From Fictibacillus solisalsi (GTDB taxonomy: Bacteria; Bacillota; Bacilli; Bacillales; Fictibacillaceae): a stretch of DNA of 64,000 nucleotides. This document shows positions 15,859 to 29,403 of the stretch, in pieces (the first letter of the stretch is position 1; every line of letters begins with the position of its first letter). Both the position numbers and the translations under genes were made by a program. The notes below the pieces were generated by a model. The model worked only from the letters and a program-made list of their open reading frames with translations. It was not told where the DNA came from and made no database searches. The DNA is taken from assembly GCF_900103485.1 (NCBI RefSeq), contig NZ_FNHW01000001.1:2687057-2751056 (forward strand), written 5' to 3'.

Positions 15859-16937
15859 GTAGTCACCTTCTTTCGCCGATAACGAATAAAGATTACCGCA
15901 AAAATCGGACTTCCGATGATGGCGGTCAGTACACCGATAGGAAGTTCCGTCGGTGCAATAATGGTCCGTGCCAGCAAATCAACCAAAACCATAAACACTC
16001 CCCCAAGTATCATGGAAAGCGGAAGCAGATGGCGATGATCGACTCCCCAGATCATGCGGGCCATATGGGGGATCACAAGACCGACAAACCCAATGGTCCC
16101 GGACACAGCGACGGCAGATCCAGTCAGAAGCGAAGCTCCAAACAAAACAAGGGAGGTATGTTTTTTAACATCAACACCAATGGTCCGTGCATCCTGCTGC
16201 CCAAAAGAAAGCGCGTTAAGTTCACGCGCGCTTGCCAGCAAAATAAGCAACCCTGCGAATAAAAAGGGAGCAATCAGTTCTACATAGGCCCAGCCTCTCA
16301 TCGATACACTGCCCAGCAGCCAGCCGATGATCTGCCTCAGTTCATCTCCGGTTAAAGCAATCAACAGTGACGTGACCGCACCGAGAAAGGAACTGCATAA
16401 CACCCCCGCAAGGATGATGGTCTCAACAGAAAGATTTCGCTGTACAAGCCTTGAAAAATAAATCACACCGATCAATGTAAGAAACCCCATGATAATACTG
16501 AAGACCGGCAACGTAAAACTGCCAAGAAACGGCAGTTGAATACCAAAGAATAAAACAATAACCGCTCCCAGTGCCGAGCCTGACGATACACCCAGCGTAT
16601 ACGGATCAGCCAGCGGGTTCTTCAGCAAACCCTGAAACGCCGTGCCCGAAAGCGCCAACGCACATCCGACAAGCATGGCCAGTACGACCCGTGGAAACCG
16701 GATCGCCATGACGATATTCACCATCGATGTATCAATGTTATCTGGAACAGGATAGTGGAAAATAGTAGCTCCTAATATCTGAATGACATGAAAAAGGGGG
16801 ATAGGTATGGAACCTACCGATATCCCCAATGAAACGGCGAAGCACAATAACAGCAGCACTGCGCCGTATGAAATAATTAGTTTACTTTTTGTATACGTCC
16901 GGATAGATGGCTTTTGCAAGCTCCTCCACTCCTTCAA
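15855..16937 (-). CDS. btuC: Corrinoid ABC transporter permease BtuC
   Basis: The FecCD-family channel subunit for vitamin B12 import. The 360-residue protein has about ten hydrophobic helices and family motifs: FPRVVLAMLVGCALALSGTA, QGLLKNPLADPYTLGVSSGS, GTIGFVGLVIPHMARMIWG and a late LPIGVLTAIIGSPIFAVIFI. The open frame begins inside the 3' end of btuF. The exact start is uncertain: a TTG a few codons in is also well placed relative to GGAGG. It works with the lipoprotein BtuF and the fused ATPase. Confidence 0.94.
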   Translation of the reverse strand: MKEWRSLQKPSIRTYTKSKLIISYGAVLLLLCFAVSLGISVGSIPIPLFHVIQILGATIFHYPVPDNIDTSMVNIVMAIRFPRVVLAMLVGCALALSGTAFQGLLKNPLADPYTLGVSSGSALGAVIVLFFGIQLPFLGSFTLPVFSIIMGFLTLIGVIYFSRLVQRNLSVETIILAGVLCSSFLGAVTSLLIALTGDELRQIIGWLLGSVSMRGWAYVELIAPFLFAGLLILLASARELNALSFGQQDARTIGVDVKKHTSLVLFGASLLTGSAVAVSGTIGFVGLVIPHMARMIWGVDHRHLLPLSMILGGVFMVLVDLLARTIIAPTELPIGVLTAIIGSPIFAVIFIRYRRKKVTT

Positions 16938-17850
16938 TCAAACGCGGCCCCGGTCTTGTCACCTTGTCTGAGTGCACATCATAAATGTTTTTATTTTTAA
17001 CAGCCGGAATGTCTTTCCATCCTTTACGGGAAAGGATCTGGTCTTTAGGATTTTTAGAATAATATCCATACGTGGTCACGATCACATCGGGATTGTATTT
17101 GACTGGCTGTTCTTCTGAAACCTTTGACCATCCCTTCAGGCTTCCTGCGGCATTTTTTGCATGGATGGCAGTCAGCATATCATCAATGAACGTACCTTTA
17201 CCTGCTGTATAAATTTCAGGGGCCGGTGCCACTTCCACCCAGACTTTCTTTTCCTTTTTCACTTGCTTTGCTTTTTCTTTAATGTCGGCAAGATCATCCT
17301 TCATGGACTTAACGATCTTATTCCCCTGTTTTTGGGTGCCTGTTGCTTTTGCAATCATGTTTATGGACTTGTACGTATCTTGAAAGTTCTGTGCTTCATT
17401 AATTACAACAACTTTTATGCCTGCGTTTTTGAGCTGTTCGATTCCTTGCTTGGAAGTGTGTGCACTTGAAGCATGAGCAAGCACAAGATCAGGTTTCATG
17501 CCAACAATCTTTTCGACGTTAAAGTCCATGCCGCCAATCTTCGTTTTTTTTGTGGCAGCTTCCGGATAATTATCGAAGTCAGAAACACCGACAATTTCCT
17601 TGTCCAGACCAAGTGCAAATGCGACCTCGGTATTGCTCGGAATCAGCGAAACAATTTTCTTTGGCTTCTTCTCTATTTTTACATTTTCGCCAGATGCATC
17701 TTTAATGGTTACGGGGAATTCACTTTTTGGTGAATTGGCACCATTTTCTTTTTTGTCTGCTGACTGGTTTCCGGCTGAACAGCCGGCCATGACGGCGATG
17801 ACGAGCAGCAGCATCATGGTAATCTGAGTTAATTTCTTCACGTTTTCCAC
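16882..17850 (-). CDS. btuF: Corrinoid-binding lipoprotein BtuF
   Basis: The extracellular solute-binding subunit of the B12 importer, anchored as a lipoprotein. The 322-residue product has a basic start, a hydrophobic stretch and a lipobox VMAGC at about residues 20-24, then a Ser/Asn/Lys linker. The mature part is of the PeriBP/helical-backbone class: VSLIPSNTEVAFALGL, DFNVEKIVGMKPDLVLAH, EVAPAPEIYTAGKGTFIDD and DVIVTTYGYY. It is the first gene after the cobalamin riboswitch. A siderophore-binding protein is the alternative, but riboswitch and operon settle the ligand class. Confidence 0.93.
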   Translation of the reverse strand: MENVKKLTQITMMLLLVIAVMAGCSAGNQSADKKENGANSPKSEFPVTIKDASGENVKIEKKPKKIVSLIPSNTEVAFALGLDKEIVGVSDFDNYPEAATKKTKIGGMDFNVEKIVGMKPDLVLAHASSAHTSKQGIEQLKNAGIKVVVINEAQNFQDTYKSINMIAKATGTQKQGNKIVKSMKDDLADIKEKAKQVKKEKKVWVEVAPAPEIYTAGKGTFIDDMLTAIHAKNAAGSLKGWSKVSEEQPVKYNPDVIVTTYGYYSKNPKDQILSRKGWKDIPAVKNKNIYDVHSDKVTRPGPRLIEGVEELAKAIYPDVYKK

Positions 17851-17891
17851 ACTCCTGTATGTACTTCTTTTAGCTGGTCGTTTTGTGCAAC

Positions 17892-17916
17892 AAAAAAAGC
17901 CCTCCCTTCGGAGAGC
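17892..17916 (-). terminator. Expression-platform terminator of the cobalamin riboswitch
   Basis: On the minus strand GCTCTCC pairs with GGAGGGC around a GAAG loop and is followed by seven T, between the aptamer and btuF. It probably ends transcription when adenosylcobalamin is bound. Confidence 0.8.
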
Positions 17917-17974
17917 GAATCAACAGTAACTCATTTTTCAATGATTACAATTGCTTCACCTTTTCCTCGAAGGA

Positions 17975-18140
17975 TCGCACATGAGGCTAAGGCAGGTCTC
18001 CTGACTCTCGGTCATCGAACATCTTCTCCTTCCCATTCTTTTACGAACAGTGGATATAAAAAAAGCTCTACCGATTACAGTGGCGGGACCGCGCTGGACT
18101 TGAACCAGCTTCCCTTTTAACGTTTTATTTGACATAAAAC
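17975..18140 (-). promoter_or_regulatory. Cobalamin (AdoCbl) riboswitch
   Basis: The minus strand shows the conserved B12 elements in order. GGGAAGCTGGTTCAAGTCCAG comes near the 5' side, then the B12 box core GCCACTG (18078-18084), and GAGTCAGGAGACCTGCC (17993-18008) near the 3' side. It precedes the 12-gene corrinoid operon and is followed by an intrinsic terminator, so transcriptional repression by adenosylcobalamin is expected. Confidence 0.95.
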
Positions 18141-18168
18141 AGACCTTAACCGTTATTCAGCTATTTTC

Positions 18169-18197
18169 ATTATAACGCTTTGCCATAAAATGAAAAG
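18169..18197 (-). promoter_or_regulatory. Promoter of the corrinoid operon
   Basis: On the minus strand a perfect -10 TATAAT (18169-18174) lies about 20 bases before the riboswitch aptamer, with TTTTCA 16 bases upstream as a weak -35. Confidence 0.55.
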
Positions 18198-18198
18198 G

Positions 18199-18765
18199 TT
18201 AATTTACGGCCGCCTGACGGGCAGACTTAATTACGTGCTCCTGCCAGTCTGATTTCAGGAGGCCAAGCACATGTATATCATAATAATTGTCTTCATCATA
18301 ATGAGCCAGCCGCCGGATCCCTTCTCTTTTAAAACCAAGAGATTCAAGGAGATGCAGGCTTCTCTCATTATATTCGTATACCTCTGCATCAATCCTGTGG
18401 GTTTCCTCCTGAAATAGATGGTGAAATATCCCTTTCAAAGCTTCGCGCATATATCCTTTTCCCCGCTCTTCGCCCAGTCCGAACCGAAGCCACCCGAAAC
18501 GCTGATTGCTCCCCATCCAGTTAAAGCGAATATATCCCACCGGCTTCCCGCTTTTCTTTTCCATTACCATGACATAGGTTTCATTTGGGTGTACAAGGCT
18601 TTTTTCAATATCCTGCCTCTGGTTGCCTTCATTGATTATGGTCATGCTTCCCGTAGACATCTTCCGAAATAAAGGATCGCTTTTCCAGTGAGCAATGACC
18701 CCTGCATCACTCGTTAGGATGTCGCGGATGTAGAGCCGCTCAAGGTTCATTTCGAACATCGACAT
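18199..18765 (-). CDS. GNAT acetyltransferase, RimJ/RimL type
   Basis: An acetyl-CoA-dependent N-acetyltransferase of unknown substrate, 188 residues from the chosen start. The acetyl-CoA loop is RFGLGEERGKGYMREALKGI, preceded by GKPVGYIRFNW and followed by DAEVYEYNERSLHLLESLGF with a late FKREG, the standard layout. I chose the ATG of MSMFEMNLERL because AAGGGGG lies about ten bases upstream; longer frames lack a spaced site. It lies just upstream of the corrinoid operon promoter and shows no functional link to it. Confidence 0.85.
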   Translation of the reverse strand: MSMFEMNLERLYIRDILTSDAGVIAHWKSDPLFRKMSTGSMTIINEGNQRQDIEKSLVHPNETYVMVMEKKSGKPVGYIRFNWMGSNQRFGWLRFGLGEERGKGYMREALKGIFHHLFQEETHRIDAEVYEYNERSLHLLESLGFKREGIRRLAHYDEDNYYDIHVLGLLKSDWQEHVIKSARQAAVN

Positions 18766-18894
18766 GTACCTCATTCCCCCTTCCATCTCAAAAATACTAG
18801 TGCTGTACTTATCATAATATGAGTCTATGTAACAAGGAATATCTTTCTTGATCATTTTCATCAAACCTGTTTAATTAACATATATGGAATCAGA

Positions 18895-18928
18895 AAAAGC
18901 AGGCCACATTTTAACATGACCTGCTTCT
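18895..18928 (-). terminator. Terminator of the dehydrogenase gene
   Basis: On the minus strand GAAGCAGGTCATG and its near complement GTGGCCTGCTTTTTC form a stem with a T-run just past the stop codon. Confidence 0.8.
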
Positions 18929-18931
18929 TTA

Positions 18932-20005
18932 TCATTTTGAAAGTGCTTCGCTTTTTAGCAGCCGTGCGCAAATCTCATCTGCAACCGCATTGGTTGTAGA
19001 TGTCCCACCGATATCCGGAGTTTTAAATTGATCCTCTGTGACTTCCTCAATGACTTCAAGCAATCTTTTCCCAAGTTCAACTTCACCGAAATGATCCAGC
19101 ATCATTTTGGCTGTCCATATCTGCCCGATCGGATTGGCAATATTTTTTCCAACAATGTCAGGAGCAGAGCCATGGACCGGCTCAAACATGGAAGGATACT
19201 TTCCATTTACATTCAAATTGGCAGCCGGAGCAATTCCGATGCTTCCCATAATGGCTCCGCCGATATCGGTTAATATATCACCGAACAAATTACTTGCCAC
19301 GATTACGTCAAAGATTTCCGGTTTCGTGACGAAGGCCGCTGCCAAGGCATCGATATGATAAGAGGCGGTTCCGATATCAGAATAATCCTTTTGTACATCC
19401 CGAAACACTTCATCCCAGAACGGCATCGAATGAACAATACCATTGGATTTGGTAGCAGACGTCACATGTTTCTTACGCTGTTTGGCAAGGTCAAATGCAT
19501 ACCTCATTGCCCTTTCTGTACCCTTTCTTGTAAAAACCGCATTCTGTATCGCTGTTTCATCCTTGCCGCTGTGAATCCTTCCTCCAACTTCACTGTACTC
19601 CCCTTCACTGTTCTCTCGCACAACTATGAGATCAAAATCTTTTGGGTTGACGAGTGGTGATCGAAGTCCTTTGAAATATTTAGCCGGACGAATATTGATC
19701 GTTTGCTCAAATGCCCTTCTTATTTTAATGAGAAGGCCCCATAAGGAGATATGATCGGGAACGATATCCGGATTTCCCACAGCTCCCAGAAAGATGGCAT
19801 TAAAATTTTTTAGCGTTTCAAGGCCTGTCTCCGGCATCATTACTTCATGCTCAAGATAATATTCACAGCTCCATGGAAATTCAGTAAAGGTAAATTTCAA
19901 GCCGCCGTGGAGCTCAGCGATAGTGTTCAGAACGTTTAGTGAAGCCGGAACCACTTCTTTACCTATCCCGTCTCCCGGTATAACAGCAATTTCAAAATAC
20001 TTCAA
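18932..20005 (-). CDS. Tartrate/D-malate dehydrogenase (YcsA/TtuC-like)
   Basis: A metal- and NAD-dependent beta-decarboxylating dehydrogenase of the isocitrate/isopropylmalate family. The 357-residue protein has IAVIPGDGIGKEVVPASLNV, the substrate-loop region HISLWGLLIKIRRAFEQ and NIRPAKYFKG typical of tartrate/D-malate enzymes. VVRENSEGEYSEVGGR, the metal-binding SNLFGDILTDIGGAIMGS and MFEPVHGSAPDIVGK with GKNIANPIGQI follow. LeuB is less likely, because no leu genes are near and the N-terminal substrate loop matches YcsA. A TTG start is preferred, since AGGAGG lies two bases from the upstream ATG but eight from the TTG. It is a single-gene unit with its own terminator. Confidence 0.85.
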   Translation of the reverse strand: MKYFEIAVIPGDGIGKEVVPASLNVLNTIAELHGGLKFTFTEFPWSCEYYLEHEVMMPETGLETLKNFNAIFLGAVGNPDIVPDHISLWGLLIKIRRAFEQTINIRPAKYFKGLRSPLVNPKDFDLIVVRENSEGEYSEVGGRIHSGKDETAIQNAVFTRKGTERAMRYAFDLAKQRKKHVTSATKSNGIVHSMPFWDEVFRDVQKDYSDIGTASYHIDALAAAFVTKPEIFDVIVASNLFGDILTDIGGAIMGSIGIAPAANLNVNGKYPSMFEPVHGSAPDIVGKNIANPIGQIWTAKMMLDHFGEVELGKRLLEVIEEVTEDQFKTPDIGGTSTTNAVADEICARLLKSEALSK

Positions 20006-20030
20006 TACCATTTCCTCCTCTTTCCGTTAA

Positions 20031-20160
20031 CTTACGTGTCCGTTTTCATTATGGGCCTTGTTGTTTAAATTTTCAATCTTATTGATGCTGCTGATCGTCG
20101 TTGCCGCCTGGCTCCCCATCTTCTATTAGCTCTGGATTTCGTTTACTACCTAATAAATTA
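20031..20160 (-). other. Short gap with two overlapping unassigned reading frames
   Basis: Between the dehydrogenase and the eno terminator the minus strand holds a 30-codon frame starting ATG GGG AGC (MGSQAATTISSINKIEN...). A second frame reads ...KRNPELIEDGEPGGNDDQQ and has no start codon. Both look hydrophilic and coding-like but lack good ribosome-binding sites. They may be the frameshifted remnant of a small gene or chance. Confidence 0.25.
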
Positions 20161-20198
20161 AAAACCAGGCTGGAACCATATGGTTCCAGCCTGGTTTA
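20161..20198 (-). terminator. Terminator of the glycolytic operon
   Basis: A perfect stem AACCAGGCTGGAACC / GGTTCCAGCCTGGTT with a 4-base loop is followed on the minus strand by TTTTTAATTT, just past the eno stop. Confidence 0.9.
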
Positions 20199-20209
20199 TG
20201 TTACTAAAT

Positions 20210-23972
<3,763 letters not shown>

Positions 23973-23993
23973 TCAAAAGCAATACTAAAGAAC

Positions 23994-25178
23994 TTACTTG
24001 TCGTTCAGTGCGGTAACTCCTGGAAGCTCTTTGCCTTCCATGAATTCAAGAGAAGCACCGCCACCTGTGGAGATGTGGCTCATTTGATCAGCATAGCCAA
24101 ACTTTTCAACGGCTGCTGCAGAATCTCCACCGCCAATCACACTGTAAGTGTCTTTTGCTTCAGCAAGTGCTTCTGCAATGGAACGGGTTCCTTTAGAGAA
24201 CGCATCAATTTCGAAAACGCCCATTGGACCATTCCATATCACAAGCTTCGAATTTTTAATGGTGTTTTGGTACTTTTCAATCGTTTTCGCACCAATATCA
24301 AGACCTTCCCAGTCAGATGGGATGGAATCAATGCCTACTACTTTTGTATTGGCATCATTAGAAAAATCGTCCGCAACAAGGATATCTTCAGGAATCAGGA
24401 AGTTCACGCCTTTTTCCTTCGCTTTCTCCATAAAGCTTTTCGCAGTTTCGATTTTGTCTTCTTCGAGCAGGGATTTACCAATATCATAGCCTAGCGCTTT
24501 GATAAATGTATAGCCCAAACCTCCGCCGATGATCAGGTTGTCCACCTTATCAAGAAGGTTATTGATAACATCAATTTTGTCCTTTACTTTTGCGCCGCCA
24601 ATGATGGCTGTAAACGGACGTTCAGGATTGGAAAGAGCTTTTCCAAGTACATCAAGCTCCTTTTCCATCAAAAAGCCTGCAACTGCCGGAAGAAGCTTTG
24701 CAACTCCCTCCGTGGATGCATGAGCACGGTGAGCAGCACCGAACGCATCATTCACATAAACATCTGCCAATTCAGCAAACTTTTGCGCCAATTCAGGATC
24801 ATTCTTTTCTTCTCCAGGATAAAAACGGACATTTTCAAGAAGGATGACGTTTCCGTTCTCAAGGCCAGTCAGCGCCTTTTTCACTTCTTCCCCGTACGCT
24901 TCATCTGTTTTAACAACTTCTTTTCCAAGAAGATTGCTCAAACGCTGGGCTACCGGGTTTAAACGAAGCTCTTCCACCACTTGGCCTTTCGGTCGTCCAA
25001 GATGGCTGGCCAACAGCACTTTGGCCCCTTGCTCTGTTAAGTATTGAATCGTTGGGAGAGCCGCACGAATTCGAGTATCGTCGGTAATTTCCCCTTTTTC
25101 CATCGGAACGTTAAAGTCAACGCGGCAGAACACCACTTTGCCGTTAACATCGATGTCACGAACTGTTTTCTTGTTCAT
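23994..25178 (-). CDS. pgk: Phosphoglycerate kinase
   Basis: The ATP-forming step from 1,3-bisphosphoglycerate. The 394-residue protein carries [20 protein letters not shown], the substrate motifs [10 protein letters not shown] and [14 protein letters not shown], the hinge-region [14 protein letters not shown], and the nucleotide loop [16 protein letters not shown] with [19 protein letters not shown] lies seven bases before the ATG. A hairpin separates it from gapA upstream, a likely RNA-processing or attenuation point. Confidence 0.98.
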   Translation of the reverse strand: MNKKTVRDIDVNGKVVFCRVDFNVPMEKGEITDDTRIRAALPTIQYLTEQGAKVLLASHLGRPKGQVVEELRLNPVAQRLSNLLGKEVVKTDEAYGEEVKKALTGLENGNVILLENVRFYPGEEKNDPELAQKFAELADVYVNDAFGAAHRAHASTEGVAKLLPAVAGFLMEKELDVLGKALSNPERPFTAIIGGAKVKDKIDVINNLLDKVDNLIIGGGLGYTFIKALGYDIGKSLLEEDKIETAKSFMEKAKEKGVNFLIPEDILVADDFSNDANTKVVGIDSIPSDWEGLDIGAKTIEKYQNTIKNSKLVIWNGPMGVFEIDAFSKGTRSIAEALAEAKDTYSVIGGGDSAAAVEKFGYADQMSHISTGGGASLEFMEGKELPGVTALNDK

Positions 25179-25318
25179 AAGTATAACCTCCTGACAGTCT
25201 TGAATAGAGAAGAAGAGAATCCTTGGTTCACAACCTAGTTTAACCTAAAACAGGCATGAGAAAACGGGAAGTTCAGATCAATACCCGCCTCCCATAAAAT
25301 CTGTGGTTTCAAAGGAAA

Positions 25319-25350
25319 GAGGGTAAGGGCTTTTAACAACCCTTCCCCTC
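25319..25350 (-). other. GC-rich hairpin between gapA and pgk
   Basis: On the minus strand GAGGGGAAGGG pairs with CCCTTACCCTC around a 10-base loop. There is no real T-run, so it more likely stabilises the upstream cggR-gapA mRNA or attenuates than terminates. In B. subtilis the cggR-gapA message is processed and accumulates separately. Confidence 0.5.
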
Positions 25351-25370
25351 CAGTTTAATTCTCTCTTTTA

Positions 25371-26378
<1,008 letters not shown>

Positions 26379-26460
26379 TTAAAATGACCTCCTTAATTTT
26401 TAGAAGAAAAAATATAGTTAAAGAGCAATGCCCTTTAGTCACAAAAAGTTACATAGATTT

Positions 26461-27483
26461 TCATGTTCCTGAAAGAAGTTTATTAGCGGCTCCTTCATCA
26501 GTCACCAGCACTTTTTTCGGACCATGCTTCATAAATGCTGCAATGGCTTCTGCTTTTGAAGAACCACCGGCAACAGCCATGATAAAATCACTATGCTTCA
26601 GGTCGTTCAATTGAAGACCTATTGTTCGAACGCGGTGGACGACTTCTCCTTTTTGATTGAAGTAGTAGCCAAACGCCTCCGCTACGGCTTTTTCGCGTTC
26701 GAGTTTTTCGAGCACAGCAGAAGAAGAATTTCTTCTGTTTGCCATTGTTTTAGCATCGCCAATCCCATGGATGACTATACTTGCGGAATGAATCAGTTCC
26801 ATCACTTCTTTTACCCCGGGTTCTTCCATTAGTGAGAGGTAGGTTTCCTTGCTCAGCTGATCGGGCAAATGAAGCAGACGGTATTTTCCCCGGGCTTTTG
26901 CCGCCATGGTCGAACAAATGGTGTTCGCCTGGTTTTCGACTTTTTCACCAAGACCGCCTCTGGCCGGTACAAACAGAAGGTCCTGGTCTTTCGTCCCGGG
27001 TGTCATCATTTCAGCGACTGAGGCAGTGGTAGTTCCACCAGTTACCGCAATCACATGGTGACCGATGAGCTCCAGCTTAAGCCTCATGGCAGCCGCTTTC
27101 CCCATTTCGTTTTTAATCCATGGCTCTTTATCACTATCGCCCGGAACAATAATCACTTCTGACAAACTTAAGTTTTCCCTTAACCTCATTTCTAAAACGC
27201 GAAGTCCGGAAAGTTCATTAATAAGAACTTCAAGCCGTTCAAGAACACTTAATCCTTCTTGTGTCAGTGACATTCCTCCAGGAAGAATGGACAGCAGCCC
27301 CTGATCTTTCAAAAAGTTAACTTCGGAACGGAGAACCCTTTCCGTCATATTAAGGTTAACTGCAAGATTTCGTCTGCCGATTGGTTCATGGAAACGAACA
27401 ATTTTTAAAATGCTGTACCGTTTTGTCATGACTTCCAGAAGATCTGGTAAAAGCTTCTTCTGTACTTCTATTAAATCGTTCAT
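26461..27483 (-). CDS. cggR: Central glycolytic gene regulator CggR
   Basis: A SorC/DeoR-family repressor of the gapA operon, relieved by fructose-1,6-bisphosphate. The 340-residue protein has an N-terminal winged helix (VRFHEPIGRRNLAVNLNMTE, LRSEVNFLKDQGLLS) and a C-terminal sugar-phosphate-binding domain (IVPGDSDKEPWIKNEMGKAA, IAVTGGTTTASVAEMM, FVPARGGLGE, GIGDAKTMANRR, MAVAGGSSKAEAI). A matching two-repeat operator lies 57 bases upstream, so it represses its own operon. Confidence 0.97.
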   Translation of the reverse strand: MNDLIEVQKKLLPDLLEVMTKRYSILKIVRFHEPIGRRNLAVNLNMTERVLRSEVNFLKDQGLLSILPGGMSLTQEGLSVLERLEVLINELSGLRVLEMRLRENLSLSEVIIVPGDSDKEPWIKNEMGKAAAMRLKLELIGHHVIAVTGGTTTASVAEMMTPGTKDQDLLFVPARGGLGEKVENQANTICSTMAAKARGKYRLLHLPDQLSKETYLSLMEEPGVKEVMELIHSASIVIHGIGDAKTMANRRNSSSAVLEKLEREKAVAEAFGYYFNQKGEVVHRVRTIGLQLNDLKHSDFIMAVAGGSSKAEAIAAFMKHGPKKVLVTDEGAANKLLSGT

Positions 27484-27539
27484 CGTGCATTCCCCTATCT
27501 TGTAAACGGCAGAACATCAGAGGAGTCCAATACCACAGG

Positions 27540-27575
27540 GACATAAATCGTCCCGGATAGTCATTTAACGTCCCG
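27540..27575 (-). promoter_or_regulatory. CggR operator
   Basis: On the minus strand CGGGAC-N6-TGAC-N4-CGGGAC-N6-TGTC matches the B. subtilis CggR direct-repeat operator with one mismatch (TGAC for TGTC in the first half). It lies between the promoter region and the cggR start. Confidence 0.85.
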
Positions 27576-27604
27576 ACTGGGCAATAAAAAAATGACTATC
27601 GTTT

Positions 27605-27640
27605 AAGTCTTCTTCATTCTAACAAAAGATGTGACAACAT
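27605..27640 (-). promoter_or_regulatory. Promoter of the cggR-gapA operon
   Basis: On the minus strand TTGAAA and TAGAAT are separated by 18 bases, upstream of the CggR operator. Confidence 0.5.
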
Positions 27641-27651
27641 TTCAACAAAAA

Positions 27652-27903
27652 TTACTTATTAATTGTTAGTAAGCGCTTTCTTAGGCTCTCTTTATTGATT
27701 TGTCCGTATTGAAGCTCTTCACCCTCTGCCGCTATTACCGGGATCATCAGCCCGTATTTTTCAATCAGTTCGTCTGACTGGTAAATATCAATCTTGCGGA
27801 TCTCCAATGGCATTTCTTCCTGGAGCTCCTTTAATATCATATGTGCTTTATCGCAAAGAGGACAGTGCTTTTTTGTATAAAAGGAAATGGTAATTGGACT
27901 CAT
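27652..27903 (-). CDS. Glutaredoxin-like thiol protein (DUF836 type)
   Basis: An 83-residue thioredoxin-fold protein. The N-terminal strand is followed by a CxxC motif (KHCPLCDKAH, Cys at about 14 and 17). A family-typical IRKIDIYQSDELIEKYG and a cis-Pro in GLMIPVIAAEGEE complete the fold. It resembles small YuxK/NrdH-like or glutaredoxin-2-like proteins found in Bacilli. Its substrate is unknown. It lies between cggR and rpoN with its own start region; no cofactor-binding residues beyond the CxxC can be named. Confidence 0.8.
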   Translation of the reverse strand: MSPITISFYTKKHCPLCDKAHMILKELQEEMPLEIRKIDIYQSDELIEKYGLMIPVIAAEGEELQYGQINKESLRKRLLTINK

Positions 27904-27970
27904 TTAGTTGTTCCCCCATTGGCTTCGTTTTATTCATCTAATTTTACCATGTTTTTCTTTTAACAAAAAA

Positions 27971-28000
27971 GAAAAAACAGCTCTATGGGTTAAGAGCTGT
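27971..28000 (-). terminator. rpoN terminator
   Basis: On the minus strand ACAGCTCT pairs with AGAGCTGT around an 8-base loop and runs into TTTTTTC. It overlaps the rpoN stop codon by one base. Confidence 0.8.
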
Positions 28001-29319
28001 CATGAGTACCTTTTCCGTTTGGATGAAGAAGGAATATTCAATTCTTCTCTATATTTCGCTACAGTTCTTCTTGAAATACTTAACCCTTTTTCCGAGATCA
28101 GCTTTTCGGCGATCGCCTGGTCCGAAAGAGGTTTGGCTTTGTCCTCGGAATCAACCAGTCTTTTGATCGCGAGCTTTGCGGTTTGTGCAGATGCATTCTC
28201 TCCGCCTACTGTTTCGATCTTGGCTGTGAAAAAATACTTTAGTTCAAACGCTCCTCTTGGCGTCTGAATGACTTTGTTTTTGACTGCCCGGCTGACAGTC
28301 GATTCGTGCATACCGATCCGGTCAGCGACTTCCCTCAAGGTCATGGGAACAAGGTGCTCCGGTCCCCACTTTAAAAATCGCTGCTGAGCTGATACAATCT
28401 CTTTGGCAATCATGATCAGCGTATTTTTCCGCTGTTCCAGGCTCTTTTGCAGCCATTGAAGCTTTTGGAAGTGTTCCTGCAAGTATTGGGCAGCCCCGCC
28501 GGCTTTGGTTTGAAGAAGATCGGCATAGCCTTCATTCAACCGGATTTTGGGCATGAATTGTTCGTTAACGGCAAGGGAATAGCTCCCATTGTTCTCAGTG
28601 ACGGATAAATCGGGATACAGGTAACCCAAATCAGATGGCTGTGAGAGTTTCCTGCCTGGTTTAGGATCAAGTGACTGAATAAAGTCTGCTGCCTGTTCAG
28701 CCTCCTGGACGGTTACAGCGAGCAAACTTGCAATATGCCTCAGTTTTCTCTCTGCAAGCAGATCCAGATAGTGATCCGCCACCTGATACGGCAGATCGTG
28801 CTCTGACATCCCCAATGCCCTCATCTGAAGAATCAGGCATTCCCTTAGGTTTCTTGCTCCTATTCCAGCCGGCTCCAGCTGATGCAGCCAATCTATGCAC
28901 TCATGAAATAAAGCAGAAGAAATGGAAAAGCGTTCAAGCATTTCCTCCTTGGTAATGTCCAGATACCCTGCCTGGTCTATATTCAGTATTAAGTAACGCA
29001 CCACAGCCGCCTGGTTTTCAGGAATAGGCATATCAAGCACCTGATGAAGAAGATGGTCATGCATGGTTAATTCGGCCGGCTGCATCCTCCCGATCATGTC
29101 GGCATCCTGGTGAGAACGGTCTTTTTGAAGCGCTTTCTTTTTACTGTTCTCGAAAACAGCGGATGATTCGGATAACTCGATTAGCGGGTTCTCTACCGCC
29201 TGTTCCTGTAAAAAACGAGAAAGTTCATAGCAAGGATATTGCAGGATGGCAATGGCCTGGCGAAGCTCAGCTGTCATAACAAGACTTAAGTTTTGTTGTT
29301 GGAATAAACCCAGCTCCAT
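28000..29319 (-). CDS. rpoN: RNA polymerase sigma-54 factor (SigL)
   Basis: Directs polymerase to -24/-12 promoters that need an enhancer-binding activator. From the ATG with AGGAGGG upstream it is 439 residues. Region I is Gln/Leu-rich (LFQQQNLSLVMTAELRQAIA, LQYPCYELSRFLQEQ), and the core-binding domain lies in the middle. The helix-turn-helix MTLREVADRIGMHESTVSRA is near 335, and the RpoN box SRRTVAKYREEL near the C-terminus contacts the -24 element. No sigma-54 activator is present in the window, so its regulon cannot be read here. Confidence 0.96.
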   Translation of the reverse strand: MELGLFQQQNLSLVMTAELRQAIAILQYPCYELSRFLQEQAVENPLIELSESSAVFENSKKKALQKDRSHQDADMIGRMQPAELTMHDHLLHQVLDMPIPENQAAVVRYLILNIDQAGYLDITKEEMLERFSISSALFHECIDWLHQLEPAGIGARNLRECLILQMRALGMSEHDLPYQVADHYLDLLAERKLRHIASLLAVTVQEAEQAADFIQSLDPKPGRKLSQPSDLGYLYPDLSVTENNGSYSLAVNEQFMPKIRLNEGYADLLQTKAGGAAQYLQEHFQKLQWLQKSLEQRKNTLIMIAKEIVSAQQRFLKWGPEHLVPMTLREVADRIGMHESTVSRAVKNKVIQTPRGAFELKYFFTAKIETVGGENASAQTAKLAIKRLVDSEDKAKPLSDQAIAEKLISEKGLSISRRTVAKYREELNIPSSSKRKRYS

Positions 29320-29403
29320 ACGAATCCCTCCTATAGCTATGATACTACAGATTCGCAAAGCACAACACTGTTTCTTAATAGAAGCTGTTTCAAAAAAAAA
29401 CAA

